Positions 54,341 to 64,000 of a stretch of 64,000 nucleotides of DNA are shown here, piece by piece. The stretch lies in the NCBI RefSeq assembly GCF_038502225.1, contig NC_091303.1, forward strand, positions 24,986,300 to 25,050,299, given 5' to 3'. The position numbers were made by a program, and so were the translations under genes. This DNA comes from Cherax quadricarinatus. Lineage: Eukaryota > Arthropoda > Malacostraca > Decapoda > Parastacidae. Under the pieces are notes generated by a model. That model saw only the letters and a program-made list of their open reading frames with translations, was not told where the DNA came from and ran no database searches. Position 1 is the stretch's first letter; each line of letters begins with the position of its first letter.

Positions 54341-54423
54341 ATCTTATTCTCTCCTACAAACCCTAACCTGAGCCTCACTAGCCACATGAAAGCTGTTTAC
54401 TACTTTAAGTAATCTACCACCAA

Positions 54424-54655
54424 TTTTTTTTATTCAACAAACCGGCAATATCCCACCAAGACAGGGTGACCAAAAAAGAAAAAAGGAAAGTTTTTCTTTA
54501 TAAACTTAGTAATGTATACAGGAAAAGGGGTTACTAACCCTTTGCTCCCAGCATTTTAGTCTACTCTTACAAAAAGCATGGCTTACGGAGGAAGAATTCT
54601 GTTCCACTTCCCCATGGAGATAAGCAGAAATAAACAAGAACAAGATTTTAGACTC
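54424..54655 (-). mobile_element. LINE-2fam-tailed SINE, truncated
   Basis: Reverse copy: poly-T, caaaccggcaatatcccacc, then ggggttactaacccctttgc-type sequence and cttccccatggagataag. The 5' part is missing; LINE copy J stops at its edge. 54735-54850 holds another unidentified repeat (cccactgtgtgagcgaaacg); the rest to 55209 is plain intron. Confidence 0.75.
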
Positions 54656-55209
54656 TATAACCCCACTCGGTACATCATCAGATGCAGCATTCTCCACCTG
54701 ACCTAAGCATTCTGAACCTGACTATAAATAAACACGTACCTTCCACCCCAGGTAGATCTGTTTGTGACTTGAAAAAGCCCACTGTGTGAGCGAAACGTTG
54801 TCAATAAAGGATCACATTATACTGCATATGTGTTTATATTTCCAGATCATCAAGTAACTGATTACCAAAATTCCCATCCAAAGAAAAGAATCAAAAGCAG
54901 AAGAAAGGACACCTTGGTTCTTCAGCCATGTTAGAAGGACTCTAGGCCCCTCTCCAGAATAGGCCTATTTTTTTCAGAGATACTCTGAAGTTTTTCAAAA
55001 TAAAAATATTGTTTTATTATATGAGATAAAAAAATAGGAATTAATAAAAAATATAATTTTGAATTCTAATGTGTAATGAAAGCCCATCAAAAATTCTAGG
55101 TTCAGGCTCAGTATGGTAGTACATGTTAACCAAGGCAAATGTTCCAGTACCTACAAAAAATGCATAAATTAGGCAAAGTAAAAACTCCATCTTCACATAT
55201 ATAGCTTAC

Positions 55210-55387
55210 ATTTGGTGTCTGCATACAGTTAACGGAGCACTGAAGTTCTGCACCATCACAGTCATTTTGATTACACCCAGGTCCTTCATCTATCCCATTA
55301 GGGCAATCTTTATTGCCATCACATACTTGGCTGTTGTTGACACAAGTGGCCAGAACATCCTGACACATCCACATCCCAGCACCACAT
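55210..55387 (-). CDS. LRP exon a: LDLa module and start of EGF-like module
   Basis: 178-bp exon. Acceptor is a pyrimidine-rich tract ending ttttacag; donor is AAT|GTAAGC. It begins with the last base of a codon and ends on a codon boundary. The translation has six cysteines spaced as in an LDLa module, with the calcium-cage segment CDGNKDCPNGIDEGPGC. It is followed by NQNDCDGAELQCSVNC, the first cysteines of an EGF-like module that continues in the next exon. This is the most 5' host exon in the window. I found no further LDLa-like exon between 55388 and 64000. The upstream exon must end with two bases of a split codon. Confidence 0.88.
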
Positions 55388-55720
55388 CTGTAAAACACAA
55401 ACAAATACACTACTACAAATTTTTTCTATAGTTCGTGATAAATTTCTGCAGGCAATCTGGCATAATGAAAGCATTTCTAGGGCTTTATAAAGGTTAAATA
55501 ACATAATAACAAGTACATTTATATATTCAATTAATGCTAAACAGCCAGTTCATTTCTGAGATATCATTGTGCAAAAAGGATCCCCTCCTCTAATCATGAA
55601 CAAAACTAATTCCCAAAATATCTTCCAACGGGGTAAACAGATCAAAACAGCATTGTATCCACGACACCATTAGCAAGTGTTTTAAATTTGAAATTCATCA
55701 TTTGAGCCATTTCCTAGTTT

Positions 55721-56171
55721 CTTCTTCCTTCGACAAACCGGCCGTATCCCAATGAAGCAGGGTGGCCCAAAATGAAAAACAAAAGTTTCTCTTTCTAACT
55801 TTAGTAAGGTATACAGAAGAAAGGGTTACTAGTCCCTTGCTCCCAGCATTTTAGTCGCCTCTTATGACTCTTATGGAGGAAGAATTCTGTTCCACTTCTT
55901 CATGGAGATAAGAGGAAATAAACAAGAACTAGTAAGAAAACAGAAGAAAACCCAGAAGGGTGTGTATATATGTGCTTGTATATGCATATGTAGTGTGACC
56001 TATGTGTAAGCAGAAGTAGCAAGATGGACCTGAAATCCTGCATGTTTATGAGACAGAAAAGACACTAGCAATCCTACCATCATGTAAAACAATTACACAT
56101 TTTTGTTTTACACTTACTTGGCAGGACAGTAGTACCTCCCTGGGTGGCTGCTGTCTACCAACCTACTACCT
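55721..56171 (-). mobile_element. LINE-2fam-tailed SINE with 16-bp target duplication
   Basis: 451 bp between AGCCATTTCCTAGTTT (55705-55720) and AGCCATTTCCGAGTTT (56172-56187), one mismatch. Full-length reverse copy from the 3' end (ccggccgtatcccaatgaag) to the 5' head (ccaacctactacctagcc). Confidence 0.9.
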
Positions 56172-56770
56172 AGCCATTTCCGAGTTTTTTTTATAACTCG
56201 TCAGCTGTTTCCCATCAAGGCAGGGAGACCCAAAAAGAAAGAAAAAATCTTTCATCACCATTCAGCACTTTCACCATCACTCATACATAATCAGGCTTTT
56301 CAGAGGCACTTAGATACGACAGCTTAGACGTCCCTCCAAACTGCCAATATCTCAAACCCCTCCTTTCAAGTGCAGGCACTGTACTTCCCATTTCCAGGAC
56401 TCAAATCTGGCTAACCAGTTTCCCTGAACCCCTTCACAAAATATTACCCTGCTCACACTCCAACAGCTCGTCAGGTTCCAAAAACCATTCACATCCATTC
56501 ACTCATACCTAACACGCTCATGCATGCTTGCTCGAAGTTCAAGCCCCTCGCTCACAAAACCTCCTTTACCCCTTCCCTCCAACCCTTTCGGGGATGACCC
56601 CCACCCCACCTTCCTTCCCCAACAGATTTATATGCTCTCCAAGTCATTCTACTTTGTTCCATTCTAAGTGACCAAACCACCTCAACACTCCCTCTTCAGC
56701 CCTCTGACTAATACTTTTAGTAACTCCACACCTCCTCCTAATTTCCACACTATGAATTCTCTGCATAATA

Positions 56771-57082
56771 CACCTACATCCAACTTACGACCTGCTCGAC
56801 TTACGACCACTCGACTTACAACCGTGTCTTTTATGCCAAATTTCTGGGAAATAAGCAACTATTTGTGTTGTACACAGTGTTTATCCTAAACCTTACAATA
56901 TAAAATACAGTACTAACAACATAAAAAGTAAAGTAAAACGTGAAATACCAAAATAAAACAATAAAATAAAGTCATTACAAAAATGTTTTGTTGATATTCA
57001 GTAGTAAAGTTCGACTTACAACCATTTCGACTTACGACCGGTTTCTCAGAACCGAACTCAGTCGTACGTCGGATGGTAGGTG
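56771..57082. mobile_element. 312-bp MITE with CACCTAC ends, TA-flanked
   Basis: Ends CACCTACATCCAACTTACGA and inverted CACCTACCATCCGACGTACG; TA on both sides (56769-56770, 57083-57084). The motif cgacttacgacc recurs inside near both ends. It splits the LINE-2fam sequence coding for CGVNIMQ. Confidence 0.9.
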
Positions 57083-58761
57083 TATATACACATTGCTCTT
57101 AGGCACAACATCTCCACTGCCTCCAGCCACCTCCTCATTGCAGCATTTATAACCCGTGCTTCACACCCACATAAGAGTGTTGGTACCAATATACTCTCAT
57201 ACACTCCCTTCTTTGCCTCCATGGATAACGTTTTATGTCTCCACAGATACCTCAATGCACCACTCGCCTTTTTTCCTTCAATTCTATGGTTAACCTCATC
57301 CTTCATAAACCTATCCGCTGACAAGTCAACTCCCAAATATCTGAAAACATTCAATGTTTCCATACTCCTTCCCTCCAATATGATATCCAATTTTTCTTTA
57401 TCTAAATCGTTTGATGCCCTCATCACCTTACTCTTATCAATGTTCACTTTCAACTTTCTTCTTTCACACACCCACCTAAACTCATCCACTAACCTTTGCA
57501 ACTTTTCTTTAGAATCCCCCAAAAGCACAGTATCATCAGCAAATGTAACTGTGTCAACTCTCATTTGTATTTGATTCCCCATAATTTAATCCCACCCCTT
57601 TCCCCAACACCCTAGCATTTACTTCTTCTTAACCCCAACTATAAATATGTTAAACAACCATGGTGACATTACACATCCCTGTCTAAGACCTAACACACCC
57701 TAACCTGAGCCTCACTATCCTCATAAAAACTCGTTACAGCATTTAGTAACTTACTACCTATTCCATACACTTGCAACATCTGCCACATTGCTCTCTTATC
57801 CACTCTATCATACCCCTTTTCTAAATCCATTAATGCAATGAAAACTTCCCTACCTTCATCTAAATACTGTTCACATACATGTTTCAATGTAAACACCTGA
57901 TCTACACATCCCCCTACCCATTCTAAAGCCTCCTTGCTCATCTGCAATCCTGCTCTCTGTCTTACCTCTAATTCTTTCAATAATAACCCTACCATACACT
58001 TTACCTGGTATACTCAGTAAACTTATTTATCTATAATTTTTACAATCTCTTTTGTCCCCCTTTCCTTTATATAAAGGAATTATACACACACTCTGCTAAT
58101 CCCTAGGTACCTTCCCCTCTTTCATACATTTATTAAACAAAAATACCAACAACTCCAATACTACATGTATATCTCCCCCTGCTTTTAACATTTCTGTCAT
58201 GATCCCATCAGTTCCAGCTGCTCTACCCCCTTTCATTCTATATAATGCCTCATGCACCTCCCCCACACTCACATCCTGCTCTTCTTCACTCTTAAAAGAT
58301 GTTATACCTCCATGGCCAGTGCATGGAATTACTGCTTCCCTTTCTTCATCGACATTTATAAGTTCCTCAAAATAGTTCTGCCATCTACCCAATACCTCCA
58401 GCTCCCCATCTACTAATTCCCCTACTCTGTTTTTCACTGACAAATCCATTCTTTCCTTATTCTTTCTTAACTTGTTTATCTCACTCCAAAATTTTTTCTT
58501 ATTCTCAGCAAAATTTCTTGAGAGTGCCTTTCCCACTCTATCATTTGCTCTCCTCCTCCACTCTCTCACCACTCTCTTCACCTTTCTTTTACTCTCCGTA
58601 TACTCTGCCCTTCATACATCATTTCTGCTTTGTAAAAACCTTTCATAAGCTACCTTTTTTCCTTTCATCGCACCCTTTACCTCATCATTCCACCAATCAA
58701 TCCTCTTTCCTCCTGCACCCACCCTCCTATAGCCACAAACTTCTGTGCCACATTCTAACAA

Positions 58762-59651
58762 GGTGGAACTTCTACCTGCGAGTTTAATCCATTCCATGAC
58801 CTTCCTCGCAACTGGACTGGCTTGTTTGCAGAGTCAGTTTTCCTCATTTAAATTAATTGAAATGCAATTAATCCGTTCCAGTGGAATTCTGTAGTACTTC
58901 AATAATTTCGCTAATATCAACTCTACGGCTTTTTATCTATCTCGTTTCATCTAATATGACATAATAAACAATATAAATAACATAGAAACCTGATACATAC
59001 TCTAAAATGAATAAAATATGTAATTTATGTAGTGGTATGGGCGGTGTTGGCGGTGGACGAGAGATTATTATTATAATCAAAAAGAAGCGCTAAGCCACAA
59101 GGACTATACAGCGCTGCAGGTGGACGAGAGAGTGTCTGGAGACCGGACAAAATACTTCTTGAATAATTTCGCTTATATCATCTATATGGCTTATTTATCT
59201 ATCACAGTTCATCTAATATGACATAACAAACAATATAAATAACATAGAAAACTGATATATACTATAGAATGAATAAAATATGTCATTATATATGTGACGG
59301 CGGTGGCGGCCAACGAGTGTTTGTCTGGAGACAAGATAAAATACTCCTTGAATATTTCATTATCATCAACTCTACAGCTTATTTATCTATCAGAGTTCAT
59401 CTAATATGAAATAATAAATGATATAAATAACATAGAAAACTGATATATACTATAGAATGAATAAAATATGTCATTATGTAACAGGTGGAGATGGCCACAA
59501 CCACTCCCACTTTGTCGTGGTAAACACTGCCATCTAGTGACGGCCTTTTGAAGCTGTCTATTATTATAATTATTATTATGTAGAACATTATTATTATATA
59601 TGTATTATTATTATGTATTATTATTATTGTATTATACTATTATTATTATAT

Positions 59652-59709
<58 letters not shown>

Positions 59710-60335
59710 AATATAAATAGTAATTTCTAATTTTTATTCACAAAGAAAATATAAGATTTACTGTTATGCCTTATTGCAATAATTGTATAAATAATGTCAA
59801 CCCATTAAGGACTGCATGTTGGAATGGACAGTGATGTCATTTGTTTACTCTTGAACATAGCCAAGCAATCGAATATTTCTCCTATGGTAAGCTCAATTTC
59901 AAGGTACTTTTCATCGTGAAAACAATCAAAATCATATCTATTTCTGTAATGCATCTTCCATTCTATCAAATGAGACCAAAAAAACGAGAATACAACCATA
60001 AAAACCATATGAAAATACCGCTAAGGGGTGGCTAATTGCTGAGAAGTGAACTCCATTATTTATGCTTAGATTTCTTTCATTTTTGGTGTACGTTAAGGAG
60101 CATCTTTCCACCATACATTGCCCAAGTTTCAATAAGATAGTCCAACAAACAAATGAGATACAATTCCCTAGATAAAGAGCAAGAGCCCCTCACCAGCGTC
60201 GGGGAACCTGCCTTGAGGTCTGCTCGCTCATGGAAATTTTGCTCGCATATGGAAGCAAAGAATTGGCCCATTGACTGCTCGTATTTGGAAAAACTCACAT
60301 GTGGCTGTGCTCACAAGAAGAGGTTCCACTGTACT
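58762..60335. mobile_element. TIR transposon with ~190-bp internal tandem repeats
   Basis: Left end (ggtggaacttctacctgcga) and inverted right end (cagtggaacctcttcttgtg) are related. Inside: three tandem units (58890, 59165, 59350; catctaatatgacataataa, then gaatgaataaaatatgtc), a short insert (59075-59125, agaagcgctaagccacaagg), an ATT array (59600-59710) and a piggyBac-like fragment (59725-60150). A related unit lies at 3055-3185. No transposase. Confidence 0.7.
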
Positions 60336-60800
60336 CCATTTTAAAAATTATCCCATCTCTCTTCAACCCCCCCAATTACCCATACTTACACTAGCCCACT
60401 TTTCTGCCATTAGTTGCATATATTTCACCCTAACTTCCTCTCATAGTTTATAAACTTTCACTTCACTCTCTTATTTACTGTTGTCATTCTCCTTTTGCCC
60501 CATCTACCTCTTACTCTAACTGTAGCTATAACTAGATAATGATCCAATATATCCATTGCCCCTCTATAAACATGTACATCCTGAAGCCTACCCATCAATC
60601 TTTTATCCACCAACATATAATCTAAAAACCACTTTCATTAAGTGTTATATCATACGTTGTACATAGTAGGGCCCCACTTATATGGCAGGTTAGGTTCCCG
60701 GCTACTGCCATAAAGCGGAAATCACCGTAAAGTGGAACGCCCTTTTTTTCCACTTATAAATGCATATAAATGCTAGATAACAAGTTTACACTAACATATA

Positions 60801-62031
60801 TGGACCCTCAGGCAACGATTTTAATCCATTCCAGAGAGCTTGTCCTTAGCCAATTTTATCGTTAGCTGAATTAATTTTCTCCATAAGAAATAATGGAAAT
60901 CCAATTAATCCATTCCAGACAGCCAAAAGTATTAAAAAACAATAATTTCTTTTACATGAAATAAACATTTCCCTACAAAGAAAACAATGAGACATGCACA
61001 ATAAATACATAAATCAATACTAAAATGACACTTACCTCTACTGAAGAGTATTGATGAGTGATGAGACACTTTTTCCTGAACATTCTGGTATTTTCAGAGT
61101 GATACACGAGTAAAGGCTTCATTTTGCAATCCCCACTAACATTACAACAAAACATGAGAGTTAGCCTGTCTTTCATAGGCTTGTGTCCTGGGAGTGCCTT
61201 TTCCTCCTGAGTAATGTAGGTCCTGTTTGGCATTTTCTTCCAGAACAGGCCTGTTTCATCACAATTGAACACTTGTTGGGGTTGGAATTTTTCAGCGTCG
61301 CCATGCCTTATCACACTGTGTATGCCACTATGATTCTTAAATCTCTCAAGCCAACCTTTGCTGGCCTTAAATTCACCAATATAAGCACGAGTTCCAGGCA
61401 TTTTTTCATGTTCACCTGGGTGTTAGTCGACTGGTGTGGGTCGCATCCTGGGGGACAAGATTAAGGACCCCAATAGATATAAGTTAGACAGTCCTCAATG
61501 ATGCACTGACTTTCTGGGGTTATCCTGGGTGGCTAACCCCCTGGGGTTAATTGTTTCTCGGAACATGTAATTGTTTCTCGTTAAGCCACACCAACAACAG
61601 TCTCTCCACATCTTCGAGTAGTACAGCTGACGGTGGTGCATCAGCAGCTGATGGTGGTGCAGCAACAGCTGACCATGGTACAATAGTATTTCGGTAGTAT
61701 TTCTCTCCCTTTTTACCACAGGGTTGACACTAGAAGCGTTCTTTGGGCCCATGGTGGCTTATTTACCAGTTACAAGCACTAAAAACAATGGAATAATACA
61801 AAATGTATAAACTGTATGCGTGGAACCATCCGCCCTGGCTTGTAAACAATGGCACACTAGCTGAAGGCAGGGCAGCTGAGGCGCTCAGGCTGGATGGACA
61901 GGCGGACGCGTTCAGGACGAATGTCCCTAATCAAGTTTTCCATCATTGGCCAAGCCAATATTTTTACACAAAGACGCATCGATATCCGATTTTATCGCTA
62001 GCCAATGTCATTGTTACTCGAGGGTCCACTG
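60801..62031 (-). mobile_element. Internally deleted Tigger-like transposon
   Basis: 1.23 kb, TA on both sides (60799-60800, 62032-62033). Right end, inverted, CAGTGGACCCTCGAGTAAC; left end TGGACCCTCAGGCAACG (lost first bases). It carries the start (MGPKNASSVNP, 61752) and the middle of the transposase (61401-60973). A SINE-like segment (ctgggtgttagtcgactggt, 61418-61545) lies between them. Confidence 0.85.
60973..61752 (-). pseudogene. Tigger-like transposase remnant
   Basis: 61752-61495 has the initiator region MGPKNASSVNPVVKRE, then degenerates. 61401-60973 has EFKASKGWLERFKNHSGIHS, VFNCDETGLFWKKMPNRTYI (first catalytic Asp), EEKALPGHKPMKDRLTL and KPLLVYHSENTRMFRK. The second and third catalytic Asp regions are missing. 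Close to the 42513 copy in sequence but with different terminal repeats. Confidence 0.85.
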
Positions 62032-62532
62032 TATTAAGTAAGCAATAGAACCAGGCATTAAAAAACAATAAAAAAAAGTAAAATGCGCATACAGTACACT
62101 CATTCCTTACCTTAAAATATTTGTACTCTTAATGTAGGGTGAGATGAGTAGTATTTATTGTAGGAAATCATGTGTGGTAGGTATGGTAACCAACCTGGCC
62201 ACCCCACCAACACATAATATACTACGACATTTAAAGCATCCCAGAGGGATAAAATGCATATACATTACACTCATTACTTAACTTAAAATATTTGTAGTCT
62301 TAATGTAGGGTCAGAGGTGAGTAAACGAGATAAAATGAATAAACGATAGAGAGAGAGAGAGAGAGAATGAGTAAATGCGAGAGAGGACAGAGACACAGAG
62401 GTTGTAAACAAACAAACGAATGCGTCTGGTTTTGGTTCATGCACGCTTGTTGTATACCATAATACAAACACTTTACAATGTGTACAATGTAAACTGTTTG
62501 TATTACGATAATAATGAAGATGATAATAATAA

Positions 62533-62580
<48 letters not shown>

Positions 62581-62995
62581 CAATATTGTTCAGCTTCCAA
62601 CCCAATGCAAGCTTTTTCTCTCTTTAATAATAATAATAATAATAATACTGTAATAATAATAATATATACATTATCGTTTAGCTTCCAACACAATGCAAGC
62701 TTTCCCTCTCTCTCTTTTTCCCCAGTTACCCCAGTAATATTATTGTGTTCACATTTTCTTTGGTGTTGAACTTGAGAAAATGTTATTCTAGGTTGTTCTT
62801 CTTTTTCTTAATAGCTCTTGTTCTTGTTTTTTTTCTCTCAATTATTGTCCATGGGGAAGTGGAAAAGAATCTTTCCTCCGGAAGCCATGCATGTCGTATG
62901 AGGCAACTAAAATACCGGGAGCAATGGGCTAGTAACCCCTTCTGTACACTTTTACTAAAAATCAGAAGAAGAAAAACTTTACAAAACTGGGATGC

Positions 62996-63570
62996 TTGAA
63001 TGTACATGGATGTAGTGTGGATGATAAGAAAGAGATGATTGCTGATGTTATGAATAAAAAGAAGTTGGATGTCCTGGCCCTAAGCGAAACAAAGCTGAAG
63101 GGGATAGGCGAGTTTCAGTGGGGAGAAATAATTCGGATTAAGTCAGGAGTAGCTGAGAGAGTTATAGCTAAGGAATGGGTAGCAATAATGTTGAAGGACC
63201 AGTTATGGAAGGAGAAGAGGGAATATAAATGTGTAAATTCAAGGATTATGTGGATTAAAATAAGGGTCGGATGTGAAAAGTGGGTCATAATAAGAGTGTA
63301 TGCACCTGGAGAAGAGAGGAGTGTAGAAGAGAGAGAGAGAGATTTTGGGAGATGTTAAGCAAATGTATAGGAACCTTTGAACCAAGTGAGAGAGTAATTA
63401 TTGTAGGGGACCTAAATGCTGAAGTAGGAGAAACATTTAGAGAGGGTGTGGTAGGTAAGTTTGGGGTGGCAGGTGTAAATGATAATGGGAGCCCTTTGAT
63501 TGAACTTTGTATAGAAAGGGGTTTAGTTATAAGTAATATGTATTTTAAGAAAAAGAGGATAAATAAGTAT
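62996..63570 (+). pseudogene. LINE-2fam-A copy L endonuclease
   Basis: Frame 62996-63358 (MNVHGCSVDDKKEMIADVMN to CEKWVIIRVYAPGEERSVEE) has the metal-binding Glu in ALSETKLKG. The second frame (63280-63570) carries GDLNAEVGETFREGVVGKF and ERGLVISNMYFKKKRINKY. One frameshift separates them near 63350. A transcript would end inside the MITE. Confidence 0.82.
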
Positions 63571-63571
63571 A

Positions 63572-63774
63572 CAGTGGACCCCCGGTTAACGATATTTTTT
63601 CACTCCAGAAGTATGTTCAGGTGCCAGTACTGACCGAATTTGTTCCCATAAGAAATATTGTGAAGTAGATTAGTACATTTCAGACCCCCAAACATACACG
63701 TACAAACGCACTTACATAAATACACTTACATAATTGGTCGGATTCGGAGGTAATCGTTATGCGGGGGTCCACTG
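63572..63774. mobile_element. 203-bp MITE with Tigger-type ends (copy 2), TA-flanked
   Basis: TA at 63570-63571 and 63775-63776. Ends CAGTGGACCCCCGGTTAACG and inverted CAGTGGACCCCCGCATAACG. Differs at only a few positions from the copy at 48542-48743. Confidence 0.93.
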
Positions 63775-63794
63775 TACAAGCTATGATGTAGGGT

Positions 63795-63985
63795 CCATAA
63801 ATAACAAAAAAAAGGCACAATACCGTGACTGGAACGATACACAAATAACCCACACATAGAAGAGAGGAGCTTACAACGACGTTCGGTCCGACTTGGACCA
63901 TTTACAAAGTCACACTTTGTAAATGGTCCAAGTCGGACCGAAACGTTGTCGTAAGCTCCTCTCTTCTATGTGCGGGTTATTTGTG
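63795..63985. mobile_element. Fold-back insertion with 13-bp target duplication
   Basis: 191 bp flanked by TATGATGTAGGGT at 63782-63794 and 63986-63998. It contains an inverted repeat with arms of about 73 bp (63838-63910 and 63914-63986) separated by 3 bases; key text cggtccgacttggaccattt. The left 40 bp (ccataaataac...) are outside the stem. Confidence 0.9.
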
Positions 63986-64000
63986 TATGATGTAGGGTAT

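Larger units (their letters stand above)
49675..54423 (-). mobile_element. LINE-2fam copy J, split by four insertions
   Basis: Pieces in order: 49675-50489 (3' UTR, C-terminal domain), 52297-52478, 53557-53667, 54143-54207 and 54341-54423 (RT, up to the FYEDSEAQV region). The coding sequence resumes across each break. Inserts: TA-flanked transposon 50490-52296, TTAA-flanked piggyBac-like 52479-53556, SINE 53668-54142 and (TAAA)n-tailed SINE 54208-54340. No open frame is left. Confidence 0.85.
6909..55387 (-). other. LRP (LDL-receptor-related protein) gene, partial, seven exons
   Basis: Seven minus-strand exons join with correct phase at all six junctions (0, 1, 0, 2, 0, 0 in transcript order) and give 1,280 bp, 426 complete codons. 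Domain order is LDLa, EGF-like, EGF-like, six YWTD blades, EGF-like, which is the repeating unit of LDLR, VLDLR, LRP1 and LRP2/megalin. Proteins of this family are endocytic receptors in the plasma membrane; YWTD propellers with EGF modules drive acid-dependent ligand release in endosomes. No signal peptide, transmembrane segment or NPxY tail lies in the window, so the gene continues on both sides. Introns are 5,833, 3,905, 26,789, 2,710, 6,644 and 1,318 bp. I cannot decide between LRP1, LRP2, lipophorin receptor and vitellogenin receptor from this part; the size and repeat style favour LRP1/LRP2. Confidence 0.9.
56184..60655 (-). mobile_element. LINE-2fam-A copy K, split by two insertions
   Basis: Pieces: 56184-56770 (3' UTR, C-terminal), 57083-58761 (C-terminal, RT, linker) and 60336-60655 (endonuclease C-terminal part). 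Inserts: MITE 56771-57082 and transposon 58762-60335. Open parts: 57058-57582 (FADDTVLLGDSKEKLQRLVD), 57690-57995 and 58096-58581 (MKGGRAAGTDGIMTEMLKAG). The 5' part is then cut by the transposon starting near 60656. Confidence 0.87.
60656..62789. mobile_element. GGGGCCCC-end transposon, copy 2, interrupted by a Tigger element
   Basis: Left end gtagggccccacttatatgg. The sequence parallels 50490-51540 up to ctaacatata (60800), then resumes at 62032 with ttaagtaagcaatagaacc, exactly where the Tigger element was inserted. Its right end is lost where LINE copy L begins at about 62790. Includes an AAT array (62524-62660). Confidence 0.8.
62790..63994 (+). mobile_element. LINE-2fam-A copy L, 5' part with two nested insertions
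   Basis: 5' UTR 62790-62990 (shared with the SINE: gaagccatgcatgtcgtatg, gggctagtaaccc). Endonuclease 62996-63358 and 63280-63571 (LALSETKLKGIGEFQWGE; VIIVGDLNAEVGETF). The coding sequence is interrupted by the MITE 63572-63774 and by the fold-back insert 63795-63985, resuming briefly in between (caagctatgatgtagggt). The element leaves the window. Confidence 0.87.

Noticed and set aside
62283..62693. 136-residue minus frame with poly-Tyr and poly-Ile
   Set aside because: Encoded by the AAT/ATT microsatellite at 62524-62660 inside a transposon.

Overview
The window is animal nuclear DNA, most likely from a decapod crustacean (crayfish, lobster or shrimp). It holds one interrupted protein-coding gene with large introns, very long dinucleotide and trinucleotide microsatellites, and dense non-LTR retrotransposons, SINEs and TIR transposons. 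The decapod assignment is inferred from the look of the repeats; it was not searched. No prokaryotic operon, CRISPR array, phage or virus was seen.

Host gene: on the minus strand, seven exons (55210-55387, 49187-49376, 45079-45281, 18105-18289, 15184-15394, 8351-8539, 6909-7032) form part of an LDL-receptor-related protein (LRP1/LRP2-megalin class). Every exon has consensus splice sites and matching codon phase at each junction. Together they encode 426 codons: one LDLa module, two EGF-like modules, a complete six-bladed YWTD propeller and one more EGF-like module. The first and last exons of the gene lie outside the window. Intron lengths run from 1.3 to 26.8 kb.

Mobile DNA: the introns and 3' side are filled by (i) LINE-1fam, a CR1/jockey-like element (1-2573, 6038-6795); (ii) LINE-2fam, an RTE-like single-ORF element with subfamilies A and B, about a dozen copies and at least 20 copies of its 3' end; (iii) LINE-3fam, a two-ORF element with a CCCH-finger ORF1 (30362-34628), sitting inside a LINE-2fam copy; (iv) a SINE-like family of about 450-475 bp that shares its 3' end, and part of its 5' half, with LINE-2fam; (v) about 1-kb TTAA-flanked piggyBac-like non-autonomous elements; (vi) Tigger/pogo-like elements, one 2.3 kb with a broken transposase, plus several MITEs with TA duplications and one Tc1-like relic; (vii) two roughly 190-bp fold-back insertions with 12-13 bp target duplications.

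Layout: 1-6.8 kb LINE-1fam copies, microsatellites and nested MITE/SINE; 6.9-18.3 kb four host exons separated by two large LINE-2fam copies; 18.3-45.1 kb the 27-kb intron with LINE-2fam copies C to G, LINE-3fam, piggyBac-like elements and Tigger; 45.3-55.4 kb three host exons and the multiply interrupted LINE-2fam copy J; 55.7-64 kb LINE-2fam copies K and L with nested DNA transposons. The main interest is the readable order of nested insertions, the LINE/SINE shared ends and the fold-back insertions. I saw no convincing new enzymatic or defence system.
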